Assembly: GCA_963661535.1 (NCBI GenBank)
Contig: CAVLCC010000024.1
Location: 1-30,587 of the forward strand
DNA from: CAVLCC01 sp963661535
GTDB lineage: Bacteria; Actinomycetota; Coriobacteriia; Coriobacteriales; CADBOM01
Length of the DNA: 30,587 nt
Direction of reading: 5' to 3'
The translations under genes and the position numbers were made by a program. Positions 8,458 through 17,139 of this stretch are shown here, in pieces. A model generated the notes under the pieces. It did no database searches and was not told the origin of the DNA. It saw nothing but the letters and a program-made list of their open reading frames with translations. The first letter of the stretch is position 1, and every line of letters begins with the position of its first letter.

Positions 8458-9387
8458 ATGGCAAAGTTCGACTTAAACCATGCGGTTGCAAAGATTGCAC
8501 AAAACTATCAAGCTGATGGTATATTTTTCACTCATCCAGACCATCACTTTCCAAATAAAAATGAGGTAATAGATATTCTAAATAATGTTCGCAGGGTGAT
8601 GTTCCCTAGGTATTTTGGACCAGAAATTCCCACGGGCACAGCCCCTGAATATTTTATTGGAGATACACTAATTAGGATTCAGGACCAACTTTGCAAAGAG
8701 CTCCACGAAGCATTTTGGTTTGAGTGTGACAAAGACGGGAAGGATTGCAAGCACACCCCCCAAGAGATAGATAAAAAAGTTGAAGATGTGTGCGATTACT
8801 TTATGTCACGTCTCCCTCAACTTCAAGAGCTTTTGCTAAAAGATGTTCAAGCAGCTTATGATGGAGATCCAGCTGCGCAAACTAAGGAGGAGATAATTTT
8901 TTCTTATCCGGGTTTTCATGCGATCTTCGTTTATAGAGTTGCACACGAGCTGTATGTAAAAAACGTCCCGCTAATTCCTCGAATAATGACAGAATATGCA
9001 CATGCTCAAACTGGTGTAGACATTAATGCAGGAGCCAAAATAGGGGAGTACTTTTTTATAGACCATGCAACTGGAGTAGTAATTGGTGAGACCACGATAA
9101 TAGGTAACAATGTGAAAATTTATCAGGGGGTTACGCTGGGTGCTCTCTCTACCCGCGCAGGACAGAGACTCTCTGGAGAAAAGCGTCACCCTACTATATG
9201 TGACAACGTTACAATTTATTCAAATGCAAGCGTGCTGGGTGGTCAAACAGTGATTGGGGAGGGTTCAATCATTGGAGGCAGTGCGTTTGTAACAGAGTCT
9301 ACCCCCGCGGGTGCACGTGTGGCAGCTGTTACTCAAAATGCGCTAAACACAAGATGTCCACATGCAGATAACTGGTTTAATGAGTAG
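8458..9387 (+). CDS. cysE: Serine O-acetyltransferase
   Basis: The enzyme transfers acetyl from acetyl-CoA to L-serine, the first step of cysteine synthesis. The 309-residue product is of the longer bacterial type: an alpha-helical N-terminal part (1-175) and a left-handed beta-helix of hexapeptide repeats. Visible are HAQTGVDINAGAKIGEYFFI, the catalytic IDHATG with His203, VVIGETTIIGNN, YQGVTLGALS and the later KRHPTI. The C-terminus has a short extension past the helix with a Cys three residues from PHADNWFNE. AAGGA lies eight bases before ATG 8458. It follows the double glycosyltransferase by 56 bases in the same direction. Its role is probably metabolic, but hexapeptide acetyltransferases near sugar loci can also modify glycans. 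The full N-terminal domain argues for a true serine acetyltransferase. Confidence 0.88.
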   Translation: MAKFDLNHAVAKIAQNYQADGIFFTHPDHHFPNKNEVIDILNNVRRVMFPRYFGPEIPTGTAPEYFIGDTLIRIQDQLCKELHEAFWFECDKDGKDCKHTPQEIDKKVEDVCDYFMSRLPQLQELLLKDVQAAYDGDPAAQTKEEIIFSYPGFHAIFVYRVAHELYVKNVPLIPRIMTEYAHAQTGVDINAGAKIGEYFFIDHATGVVIGETTIIGNNVKIYQGVTLGALSTRAGQRLSGEKRHPTICDNVTIYSNASVLGGQTVIGEGSIIGGSAFVTESTPAGARVAAVTQNALNTRCPHADNWFNE

Positions 9388-9515
9388 TATGTATAGACTG
9401 CAAAAAAATGTTTAGGCTGGAGTTGTAGATGATATTGCACGCATCGTAGCACTGAGTTATTGCAAGTCAAAGAATAAACTACGCATAACACACACAAACG
9501 AAAGAGGCAGATTTT

Positions 9516-10382
9516 ATGCTTATAGAAATATTGAAGTCAATAATTTTGGGTATTGTTGAGGGTATCACAGAGTGGCTGCCTATCTCATCTACCGGTCATA
9601 TGATTATTGTTGACGAATTTGTTAAGCTAAATGTGTCTGAGAGATTTTTGGCACTGTTTTTGGTTGTTATTCAAATCGGTGCAATCATGGCGGTAATTCT
9701 CCTGTATTTTCATAAGTTAAATCCATTTTCTAAGAAAAAAACCACGCAAGAACGCAAGAACACATGGAGATTATGGGGGATGGTTTTTGTTGGCTGCATC
9801 CCTGCTGCAATAATTGGTATTCTTTTTGACGACTGGGTAAACGAGCATTTTTATAATGCAATCACAGTTGCGGCAATGCTTATTTTATATGGAATAATAT
9901 TTGTTGTTCTAGAGAGGCACAATCGCAACCGAGGCGGAGCTCACACAAACATTTTTAAAATAAAAGATGTTAATCAAATAGACGTTAAGACAGCACTTAA
10001 GATAGGATTCTTTCAAGTGCTGGCAATTATCCCTGGCACAAGTAGGTCTGGTGCCACAATTATTGGAGGCATGCTTTCGGGGGTATCGCGCTCTGCGTCT
10101 GCGGAGTTCACATTCTTTTTAGCTATCCCAATAATGTTTGGCTGGGGTCTAGTTAAAGCAGTCAAATTTATACTAGATGGTCTAGTAATGAGCCAAACCG
10201 AGATTGTGGTCTTGATAGTGGGCATATTGGTGGCGTTTGCTGTTTCTGTATTGTCTATCAAGTTTCTTATGAGCTACATAAAGAAAAACGACTTCAGCGT
10301 CTTTGGCTGGTACAGAATTGCAATAGGTATTTTGCTTCTAGTTTTCTTTGGAGCTACTGGTCATCTGACGATTTTGCAGTAG
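9516..10382 (+). CDS. uppP: Undecaprenyl-diphosphate phosphatase
   Basis: UppP (BacA) removes a phosphate from undecaprenyl diphosphate to regenerate the lipid carrier for peptidoglycan and surface glycans, and also gives bacitracin resistance. The 288-residue length is typical. The first signature EGITEWLPISSTGHMI (15-30) and the second, PGTSRSGATIIGG (about 173-185), are both present with the conserved Glu, Ser, His and Arg residues. Hydrophobic segments occur throughout. AAAGAGG lies about nine bases upstream of ATG 9516. The last 29 bases overlap the end of the convergent glycosyltransferase gene, and no terminator is visible between them. It complements uppS at 20604, which makes the same carrier. 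Confidence 0.94.
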   Translation: MLIEILKSIILGIVEGITEWLPISSTGHMIIVDEFVKLNVSERFLALFLVVIQIGAIMAVILLYFHKLNPFSKKKTTQERKNTWRLWGMVFVGCIPAAIIGILFDDWVNEHFYNAITVAAMLILYGIIFVVLERHNRNRGGAHTNIFKIKDVNQIDVKTALKIGFFQVLAIIPGTSRSGATIIGGMLSGVSRSASAEFTFFLAIPIMFGWGLVKAVKFILDGLVMSQTEIVVLIVGILVAFAVSVLSIKFLMSYIKKNDFSVFGWYRIAIGILLLVFFGATGHLTILQ

Positions 10383-13300
10383 TGTCTGTGGCATTTGGGT
10401 TACCTGTGCTGTCTGTGACGTTTGTGCCATTCGAGTCGTTTGCGTCTCCAACGTTTTTGCGCACATCTTCGCGTCTAGGCTTTACAATGTGATAAATTGA
10501 CTTAGCAACCTCGCGTCTCGTTGTGCCTTCTGGAACAATCGAATCAATTACACGCCACTGCAAAGGCACGTTGGAGTTCGTTTCTTCAACAACATCACAG
10601 CATTTGCAACACTCGTCTTGCCTATCTTGTTCGTCTACATTTTCCTGCTCTTCTTGCTCCTCAGTCTCACAAGTTTCTTCAGGCTCTTCGACCTCATCTT
10701 CGACCTCATTATCCTCATAAACAGGTCTTTCAAAATCGCAACCATAAAGCATTGCGAGCAGGTTTTTATAAAACGGAGTTTTGCTAGCATATTCCCAGTA
10801 GAGATCNNNNNNNNNNCTTCCAAGGCTTTTCAAATCCGGCATAGTGCACAATTTGTTCGTGGTCGATTGAGTCCAAAAATGCATCATATACTTCAGCAGG
10901 AGCATGAGCAAAAATATTGGCAATTCGATTGTTGCAATCAATCATTACATTCCAGCTATAGTTAAGCCAAGTGACGCGGCCCTCGCATAAGGCATTAAGT
11001 ACATCTTGGTCGTTGTAGATATATTCGTCGTTTGAAGCATACTCAAACCATGTTTGAATAGAATACAATTTGCGCATAGCCTCCGTATTTAAAACCAGCA
11101 CACCAGCTTGGAAATAATTATAAGGATTTTGCATTTTTAGCACATTTTGTGCATAGTCAATGCGTCCACTTTCTTCTATATTGAGATTTCCCAAAAAGTC
11201 AACGTCTCTAACAGCTGCAAGCAAGTTATCGCCGAGCTCGGTATTAAAAAGTCTAGCGATATCGCCTTTGATAATAAGATCGCTATCTAGATATAGAACC
11301 TTGTTATATTGCGGCAAGAGTTTTTGAATTAAAAAGCGGTAGTAAGTCTCAACACTAATATGTGGATTATTGGTCGAGAGATCATATTTCTCAACAATTG
11401 GCTCTACATCATAAAAGCGCAAGGTTGCATTGTTGAATTTCTCAAAGAACGCATGCATTTTTGCTTGGTTTTGCTCGGTTATATTTTTATGAAGAATAAC
11501 CACATCATAATGATATCCCGCAGATGCATTGCATAGCGCGGAATAAATTGTTGTTGTAAGCATTGGTACGTAGTTATTATCAGATGCAAATACAACAGGT
11601 ATTAGAGGTCTTTTGTCTTCTGCTGGAATTAAGACATCTAGTTTGCTTTGATAACTGGGATATTTGAAGTTAACATATGTAACACTAGTGATTTTTATAT
11701 CTTGAGATGTGCGTGATATATGCTCCAAATATATGCCCAACAAATCCGTTGCCAAATATTGAGGGGTTAGCAAACTTTCTTTGCTATATAGCGACATATC
11801 TGTTGAATCTATAAACTCTTGCAGGAGCGTAAATAACCACTCGGAGTAGTTGTTAAAAATCTCGCGCTTCATGATGAACATGTTTTTGGTGTAAGACAAA
11901 CTGCTATCTATAAATGCATCAACGTCTGCACAATATTGTGGATATTTGGATTTTAGAATAGAGATAACATTCTCAAGATCTTTTTTGTATAGGTTTGTAT
12001 GCTTGTGTTGTTCGCACGAGTCTTGATCGTTTTTGTGTTGTGGAGCAGCGACCATCACATCATATTGTTCCACAAACTCTCTGATTGCCTCATCATCTAG
12101 TCCATATATATTTTGCGAGTCTGCATTGATGAATTTATCCTCAATAGATGCAGGTGCCCAAACATTACCACTAAAGTCAAAGCCAAAGTAACAATCGTGC
12201 TCACAAAATCCAACATACTTGCTACTTGTGTTTTTCCACGCCCAATATTGCGCTGTTAGCTTTCCATATAATGCACTTTTATTCGCTATATTTTCTCCAG
12301 TATTATCATAAAATGCGCAGTTAGAACGGCTGGAGTTGCTCGAAGTTTTAATCTGAATAGGCTGTATTATCGAACTGTCAAAAAGATTAACCGGATTGTC
12401 AATAGTTACAAATATGCGAATATCTTGATTTTCGTAATCTTGCATTTTTGTTCGCCTGCACAAGTTTGCAATGTGGGTGTTTGCATCGCTATAAAACGAG
12501 AGCAGGCGTGCAGATGATGCAAAGCTACTTGCTGCCATTGTTTTTGCAACAGAATACCAGCTAAGTATTGGATTATCTTTTAGGAGAGGCTTGCCAGATA
12601 CCCATAGCTCATAGGCTTGATCGCGAACAAGTCGCATAAGTTGTGCTGCAACATTTGTTTGACCCAAAAAGTTAGCTGCAGCCTTGGCAGCCTCGATTTT
12701 GTTTTTATCGCTAACGCGCACTCTCCAGTCATTAAATAGAAGCTCCAAAAGTTTTGAACGCCCACCGTTAAGACATGGGGTTATGTCCCAATCTGCAAAC
12801 GAAGAAGCATACTCCTCCATGTGCAAAATCGTATCCCAAAAGCCGTGTGCAGCTTTTAGAAATGCGTCGATTGTAAGCTCTGAATATGCATTTAGTCCGC
12901 GACCATAAAAATACTTTAGAGCCAAAATATCGTTGCGTGTTATCTGTGACTTTGCCGATGAAAGTGCCACAAATGCCTCGTAGCTATCTTGAGTGCGTCC
13001 CAATCTATCAGTGGTCATCTTGGCATAAACGCTGCGCAAAAAATCTCCCCTAAAGGCTCTTTGTGTTATGCGAAAATCTTGCCTATAGCCGCACTCTGAA
13101 GAATATGCAGCATAGCAAATATCTTTGCCATAAAGATCTTCTACAGGCGTATTGATATAAGTTTCTAGAGCCTGAGCCTCTTCGTTTGCAATACCAGAAT
13201 TAACAACATGCATTCCAAAGTGAATCATATCGCACGGATTTTTTTGAAATGCCTTATCTAGCTGATATAAGCAATCTTCTCCAAGCTCATCATCTGAATC

Positions 13301-13582
13301 TAGCAAGATTATGTATTTTCCCAAGCTTTTTTCTACAGCAGACTTGCGGCCAAGGTGCACACCCTCGTTTTTCTCTTTAATAATGGGAATAACGCGGCTG
13401 TCTCTTTTTGCAAATTCTCTAATTAAGTCGGCTGTGCCGTCTGGACTTCCGTCATCTACAACAATTAGCTCTAAATTGTGCAAAGGCTGCCTAAGCACAC
13501 TTTCCATGCATGAAGTGAGATACTCCTCGTCTTTATATGAAGATACGCATATAGAAAAACGTGGTGAAGAAAATCGAGACAT
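10354..13582 (-). CDS. Trimodular glycosyltransferase (GT2 + DUF4422-like + GT8), interrupted by N gap
   Basis: The gene starts at ATG 13582-13580, with AAGGAG seven bases upstream on the minus strand; an in-frame ATG at 13606 lacks this site. Module 1 (about 8-120) is GT2 with VVDDGSPDG and DSDD (95-98). Module 2 (about 384-620) resembles DUF4422, with NTGENIANKSALYGKLTAQY followed by WAWKN. Module 3 (about 657-920) is GT8, with VVFASDNNYVPML, the metal-binding DSD of LYLDSDL (near 764) and HYAGFEKPWK. Ten Ns at 10807-10816 follow, and the sequence resumes as DLYWEYASKTPFY one frame over. The true gap should therefore be a multiple of three. The tail is acidic with a Cys cluster (ECCKCC), then hydrophilic to TAG at 10356-10354. 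The product is about 1070 residues and probably a cytoplasmic-face polymer synthase. Linkage and donors are unknown. Confidence 0.85.
10807..10816. other. Assembly gap of ten Ns
   Basis: Ten undetermined bases sit inside the minus-strand glycosyltransferase gene, between the codons for PWK and DLYW. Ten is not a multiple of three and breaks the frame, while both sides read as one GT8 domain. It is best taken as a placeholder of arbitrary length rather than a real frameshift. Confidence 0.9.
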
Positions 13583-13602
13583 GTAAGTTCTCCTTAAATT
13601 TT

Positions 13603-13650
13603 GCACTACTAGTGCTTGCTAGTTCAGTGGTTAGTTGCTTAGTAGCACTA
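13603..13650. promoter_or_regulatory. GCACTA half-site cluster, possible operator
   Basis: GCACTACTAGTGC at 13603-13615 is a perfect odd palindrome (six-base arms around a central C). A third GCACTA half-site stands at 13645-13650, preceded by AG. The 13-bp palindrome begins only eight bases beyond the ribosome site (13590-13595 on the minus strand) of the glycosyltransferase gene, so it could be a repressor site or a leader stem. Confidence 0.35.
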
Positions 13651-13846
13651 AGGCTTAACATAAAGTTATTTCCTGTTTAAATTTTGTTTATAAATCTTTT
13701 GTATGATACCACTATATAGAGTTGTTTTGATGTTGAAGTACCTCATATACTTAAGTGCTCAATAAATGAAGAACTAGCAAGACGCACCGTTGTTTGCCTC
13801 CCCTATACATAAAAATCCTATAATTAAGTCGTGAATTGTGGTGCGC

Positions 13847-13876
13847 TGTGACGTTCACAAAATACAGAGGTATAAT
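13847..13876 (+). promoter_or_regulatory. Candidate promoter of the cell-wall-binding protein gene
   Basis: A TATAAT box at 13871-13876 is preceded, 18 bases upstream, by TGTGAC (13847-13852) as a poor -35. The -35 lies within TGTGA-N3-TCACA (13847-13859), a short inverted repeat that could be an operator. The distance to the start codon (about 75 bases) is reasonable. No experimental support. Confidence 0.4.
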
Positions 13877-13950
13877 TTAGTTGCCTAAAAGCATATAATT
13901 CACTAGGCTATAAAAAATTCTATAAGGCTATTAGGGAGGAAATGATTTTT

Positions 13951-16041
13951 ATGGTCGCAAATATAAAAACAGCAAAAGTCAAAAAGTCTGCAGCGTTGCT
14001 TGCAACTGCCGCGCTGGCAGCATCCATGGCTTTTGCACCTGCAGCAGCATTTGGTGCAGATAACTCTAACTCAACAAATAATGATTCAGAGCAATATTGT
14101 TCACGCATTAGTGGTGAGGATCGTCTAGCCACAATGCAAGCGGTTTCAAAGGCTGGTTTTGAAAGTGCAGACACTGTTATCGTAACAAGTGCGCAGAACT
14201 TTCCAGATGCACTTTCTTCAACTGCGTTAGCAGGATACTACAAGTCTCCTATTCTTCTAACAAATCCAAGCAGCCTATCTCCAGAAACTTCTTCAGAAAT
14301 TGAGAGACTAGAAGCTAGTGAGGTAATAATTGCTGGCGGTCCATCTGCAGTTTCAGATGAGGTAGCATCTCAAATTGAAGAGATTGTTGGAGACGGAAAT
14401 GTAGAGCGCATTGCAGGAGCCGATAGATATCAAACTGCTCAAGAGATTTATGAAGCAGGTGTAAAAGATGGAGTGTGGGGCAAAACTGCAGTTGTTGCAA
14501 GTGGCAATAACTTTGCAGATGCAATGTCTATGAGCCCATATTCATATGCTCAAAAGGCTCCAACATTTTTGGCTGATTCAAACGGAGAATTAACCCAAGA
14601 AACCAAACAAGCTATTGCTGAAGGAGGCTTTGATACTGTTGTTATCGCCGGAGGCGATCAGGTTGTTTCTGAGGATACTGAAAATGAGCTAGCTTCTGAC
14701 GTTGCATCTGATGCTAAGGTGGTTCGCTTGGCCGGAGGAACCCGCTATGAGACCTCAGCAAAAGTAGCCACATGGTGTGCAGAAAATGGTCTTGGATACA
14801 GCAATGTTTCGATTGCTTCTGGTGAGGATTTTGCAGATGCACTAACAGGCGGAGCACTTTGCGGAAGCCGCAACAGTGTAATGATGCTAGTTGGCAAATC
14901 TGAAGAGCAAGCAGCACCTGCAACTGAGGTTCTAAAAGCAAACGCTGCCTCTATGGAAAGCGTAAGCGTTTTGGGTGGCTCAGCAGCTGTCTCAGATGAA
15001 ATCAAAAAAGAAGTAGAAACTTCTGCTCGTGTTTATGTAGACTTTTCAAATGCTCAAGTAGATACAACAAATAAGGAATACAGTGGCGAGGCTATTACTC
15101 CTCAAGTTACATGCGGAGAGTTAGTTGAGGGCACAGATTTTGTTGTTACTTATGAAAACAATGTTAATGTTGGAACTGCTAAAGTTACAGTAGAAGGCAT
15201 TGGAAAATGGGGTGGATCAAGCACATTTGAGTTCACTATTGAGCCTAAGCAAGTTGACTTGTCTGGAATTTCGCTAGATCTTCCTCATGAAATTGTAGAT
15301 GCACAAGGATTCTTTGAAGAGGGATGCAAATATAACGGTTCTGAAAGAAAGCCTGCTGTTAAAAACATTCCTGAGGGTCTAGTGGAGGGCACAGACTACG
15401 AGATAACCTACGCAAATAACATTCATGCTGGACAGGCTAGTGCTACAGTAAAATGCATGGGTAATTATACAGGTGAAGCCACAAAAGAATTTACAATTTA
15501 CCAAATTAACTTCCGCGACGATGCTGGATTGTCATTCACAATGGACGACACTAAACTTGTATACAAGGAAGATGAAAATGGCAATCCTGTAACACAAACA
15601 AAGAAACTCAAGAGTATTACATTCAAAGGCAAAGAACTTGTAGAAGGTGTTGACTATAGGCTTGAAGGCAACACTGGTTCGTCAGCTATGATTGGCTATG
15701 TGATGTATCTTTGGGGTCTTGGAGATTATACAGGTATGGTTGATGTAGGATTTTGGAATATTGAACAAGCAGATCTTTCTGCAGATAAGATTCCTAGCAA
15801 TCTGAGTGCAACTGGATATATGGGAGAAACTCTAGCAGATACCAATTTGCCTACACTTGATACTTCGGTTTATGATGGAACACTTGTATGGGAAGATAGC
15901 ACACAAGCAATTGCTAACACTCCAGGCGAATATGAGTATGAAGCAGTTTATACTCCTAATAATATCAACTATAAAAGTGCCACTGTTAAGGTAAAGGTAA
16001 CTGTTCCAAATCATATAAGAACTGATGACTGGGCATATTAA
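13951..16041 (+). CDS. Secreted cell-wall-binding repeat 2 protein with Ig-like repeats
   Basis: ATG 13951 is preferred because GGGAGGA ends ten bases upstream; the earlier in-frame ATG 13942 sits only one base from that site. The 696-residue product starts with a signal peptide (KTAKVKKS, a hydrophobic Ala/Leu core, probable cleavage near AAAFGA, about 30-36). Three cell-wall-binding type 2 repeats follow (about 48-145, 148-245, 252-350), each opening R-I/L-x-G-x-x-R and containing a FADA/FPDAL motif and an I-x-G-G or VLGGS strand. Three beta-sandwich repeats follow (about 352-425, 430-505, 510-590), marked by EGTD(F/Y)xxTY and G-x-A-x-V, plus a final Ig-like domain. No LPXTG sorting signal is seen, so attachment should be non-covalent through the first repeats, which are known to bind anionic wall polymers. 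A terminator follows. Confidence 0.9.
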   Translation: MVANIKTAKVKKSAALLATAALAASMAFAPAAAFGADNSNSTNNDSEQYCSRISGEDRLATMQAVSKAGFESADTVIVTSAQNFPDALSSTALAGYYKSPILLTNPSSLSPETSSEIERLEASEVIIAGGPSAVSDEVASQIEEIVGDGNVERIAGADRYQTAQEIYEAGVKDGVWGKTAVVASGNNFADAMSMSPYSYAQKAPTFLADSNGELTQETKQAIAEGGFDTVVIAGGDQVVSEDTENELASDVASDAKVVRLAGGTRYETSAKVATWCAENGLGYSNVSIASGEDFADALTGGALCGSRNSVMMLVGKSEEQAAPATEVLKANAASMESVSVLGGSAAVSDEIKKEVETSARVYVDFSNAQVDTTNKEYSGEAITPQVTCGELVEGTDFVVTYENNVNVGTAKVTVEGIGKWGGSSTFEFTIEPKQVDLSGISLDLPHEIVDAQGFFEEGCKYNGSERKPAVKNIPEGLVEGTDYEITYANNIHAGQASATVKCMGNYTGEATKEFTIYQINFRDDAGLSFTMDDTKLVYKEDENGNPVTQTKKLKSITFKGKELVEGVDYRLEGNTGSSAMIGYVMYLWGLGDYTGMVDVGFWNIEQADLSADKIPSNLSATGYMGETLADTNLPTLDTSVYDGTLVWEDSTQAIANTPGEYEYEAVYTPNNINYKSATVKVKVTVPNHIRTDDWAY

Positions 16042-16080
16042 AATAAAAAATTAAACGCCTGCTATAATTAACGTTTAATA

Positions 16081-16109
16081 AAAGCCCTCGCAAAAGTGGG
16101 GGCTTTTTT
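16081..16109 (+). terminator. Rho-independent terminator after the surface-protein gene
   Basis: An 11-bp stem (16081-16091 with 16096-16106, two G-U pairs, AAAGCCC core) closes an AAAA loop and runs into TTT. It lies 40 bases past the stop codon at 16041. Confidence 0.9.
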
Positions 16110-16177
16110 CATGTTATTGTTTAGTATTAGTTTTGTATTAGATTGTTGCGTTTTATTAAAACAAGCTTGGAGGTTGC

Positions 16178-16933
16178 ATGGTCAGAATATATGGAAGTGG
16201 TATTCCTGGGGGAGACGTTAAAAGCGATGACTTTGCAACACAGATGTCTAAAGAACGCGATGCAATGCTCGTAGCAAGCTCTAATATTGAAGCAAAAGAT
16301 GGCTCAAGTATAGGTGAGCAAATAGTTGGATTTAGAACAAGCGCATTGTCTAAATTTGCAAATTGTATTTTTGGAGATTATTTTGCTCATGTTATAGCTA
16401 TAAAAACTGTAGAAAAATCTGTCGAGCAGTTTTTGGATAAACCTGTTGGCGACGCACTAAAAAAAGCTGTCGAGTCTCTTGGGCATAATCCAAAGTCTCT
16501 TTTGGGTATTTGTGTGAGGGCATCTTCTGTGAGTGAGGCAGTTGATAGCACCACTAATAAATCTGCTATGGAGGGTGATAAAACATTTGCAAACAAAACA
16601 GGCAACAGTTCTGCCCTAACTGTAACTCAGATCAACGCAAGGACCTTACGTCAAATTATTGAGCTCGTAGACCCCCTATCTGTAGTTGCCTTAGATAAGA
16701 ATGCATCACAAATGTTAAAGCAAGCATTTGAGGATACGAATGTAGTTCACGAAATAAACTCTTCTTTATCACAAAGCCAAAGTTCTAGTCATAGTTTAAC
16801 TAATCTAAAAGATGAAGTTTTATATGTTAACGGTCGCAAACATGTATTGTTGTGCGACTTTGAGAGCTCGCTAAATGATATTCAAGCAAAACGCAATGCA
16901 TGGGCTGCACTTCGCACATTAAAACGCAATTAA
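16178..16933 (+). CDS. Unrecognised 251-residue protein
   Basis: I do not recognise this protein. It has a clear GGAGG site (16168-16172) five bases before ATG 16178 and codon use like its neighbours, so it is very probably expressed. It has no signal peptide or membrane segment. The N-terminus is MVRIYGSGIPGG. Residues 89-118 (PVGDALKKAVESLGHNPKSL then LGICVRAS) and 158-185 (a Leu/Ile helix, DPLSVVALDKNASQMLKQAF) faintly recall the core strands of uracil-DNA glycosylase-type folds, but the usual catalytic and iron-sulfur residues are not apparent. A polar Ser/Gln/Asn stretch (192-205) precedes a basic C-terminal tail. It lies alone between a terminator and the rpsB promoter, and Coriobacteriia relatives should be checked for the same position. 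Confidence 0.75.
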   Translation: MVRIYGSGIPGGDVKSDDFATQMSKERDAMLVASSNIEAKDGSSIGEQIVGFRTSALSKFANCIFGDYFAHVIAIKTVEKSVEQFLDKPVGDALKKAVESLGHNPKSLLGICVRASSVSEAVDSTTNKSAMEGDKTFANKTGNSSALTVTQINARTLRQIIELVDPLSVVALDKNASQMLKQAFEDTNVVHEINSSLSQSQSSSHSLTNLKDEVLYVNGRKHVLLCDFESSLNDIQAKRNAWAALRTLKRN

Positions 16934-16953
16934 TTACGTACTCACGGTAAATC

Positions 16954-16988
16954 GGCAAATTTGCCCGCCTACCAGCTAAGTATATAAT
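16954..16988 (+). promoter_or_regulatory. Promoter of the rpsB-tsf unit with overlapping palindrome
   Basis: TTGCCC (16961-16966) and TATAAT (16983-16988) are separated by 16 bases, giving a good sigma-A type promoter. The -35 overlaps the perfect 12-bp palindrome GGCAAATTTGCC (16954-16965). The remaining leader to rpsB is about 145 bases. Confidence 0.6.
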
Positions 16989-16994
16989 CGCACA

Positions 16995-17139
16995 AAACAT
17001 CTTCACAAACTTTAGCTAAAATTTGGAAGTTCGTAAAAATTTTGCATGCTCGTGGACCTTGTTCGCATGTGGCTTTAGTTGGCTGCGAATTTAATTTTAA
17101 GGGATGAGACGAGCAAAAGTTTAACAAATGGAGGTAGTA
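16995..17139 (+). other. Long rpsB leader, possible autoregulatory RNA
   Basis: About 145 untranslated bases precede rpsB, far more than a ribosome site needs. Ribosomal protein leaders are often bound by their own product. I could not resolve a convincing conserved fold by eye, so a regulatory structure is only suspected. Confidence 0.3.

Larger units (their letters stand above)
13583..13950. promoter_or_regulatory. Divergent intergenic region (368 bp)
   Basis: This AT-rich stretch separates the minus-strand glycosyltransferase from the plus-strand surface protein. It must hold promoters for both. It contains a GCACTA/TAGTGC palindrome cluster near the glycosyltransferase leader (13603-13650), and TATAAT-like boxes at 13819-13824 and 13871-13876 near the surface-protein gene. 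No gene, RNA gene or mobile-element end was recognised in it. Confidence 0.6.

Noticed and set aside
10521..10965. Plus-strand open frames over the acidic tail of the trimodular glycosyltransferase
   Set aside because: Low-complexity Ser/Cys/Leu translations caused by the Glu-rich minus-strand coding; they include the N gap.
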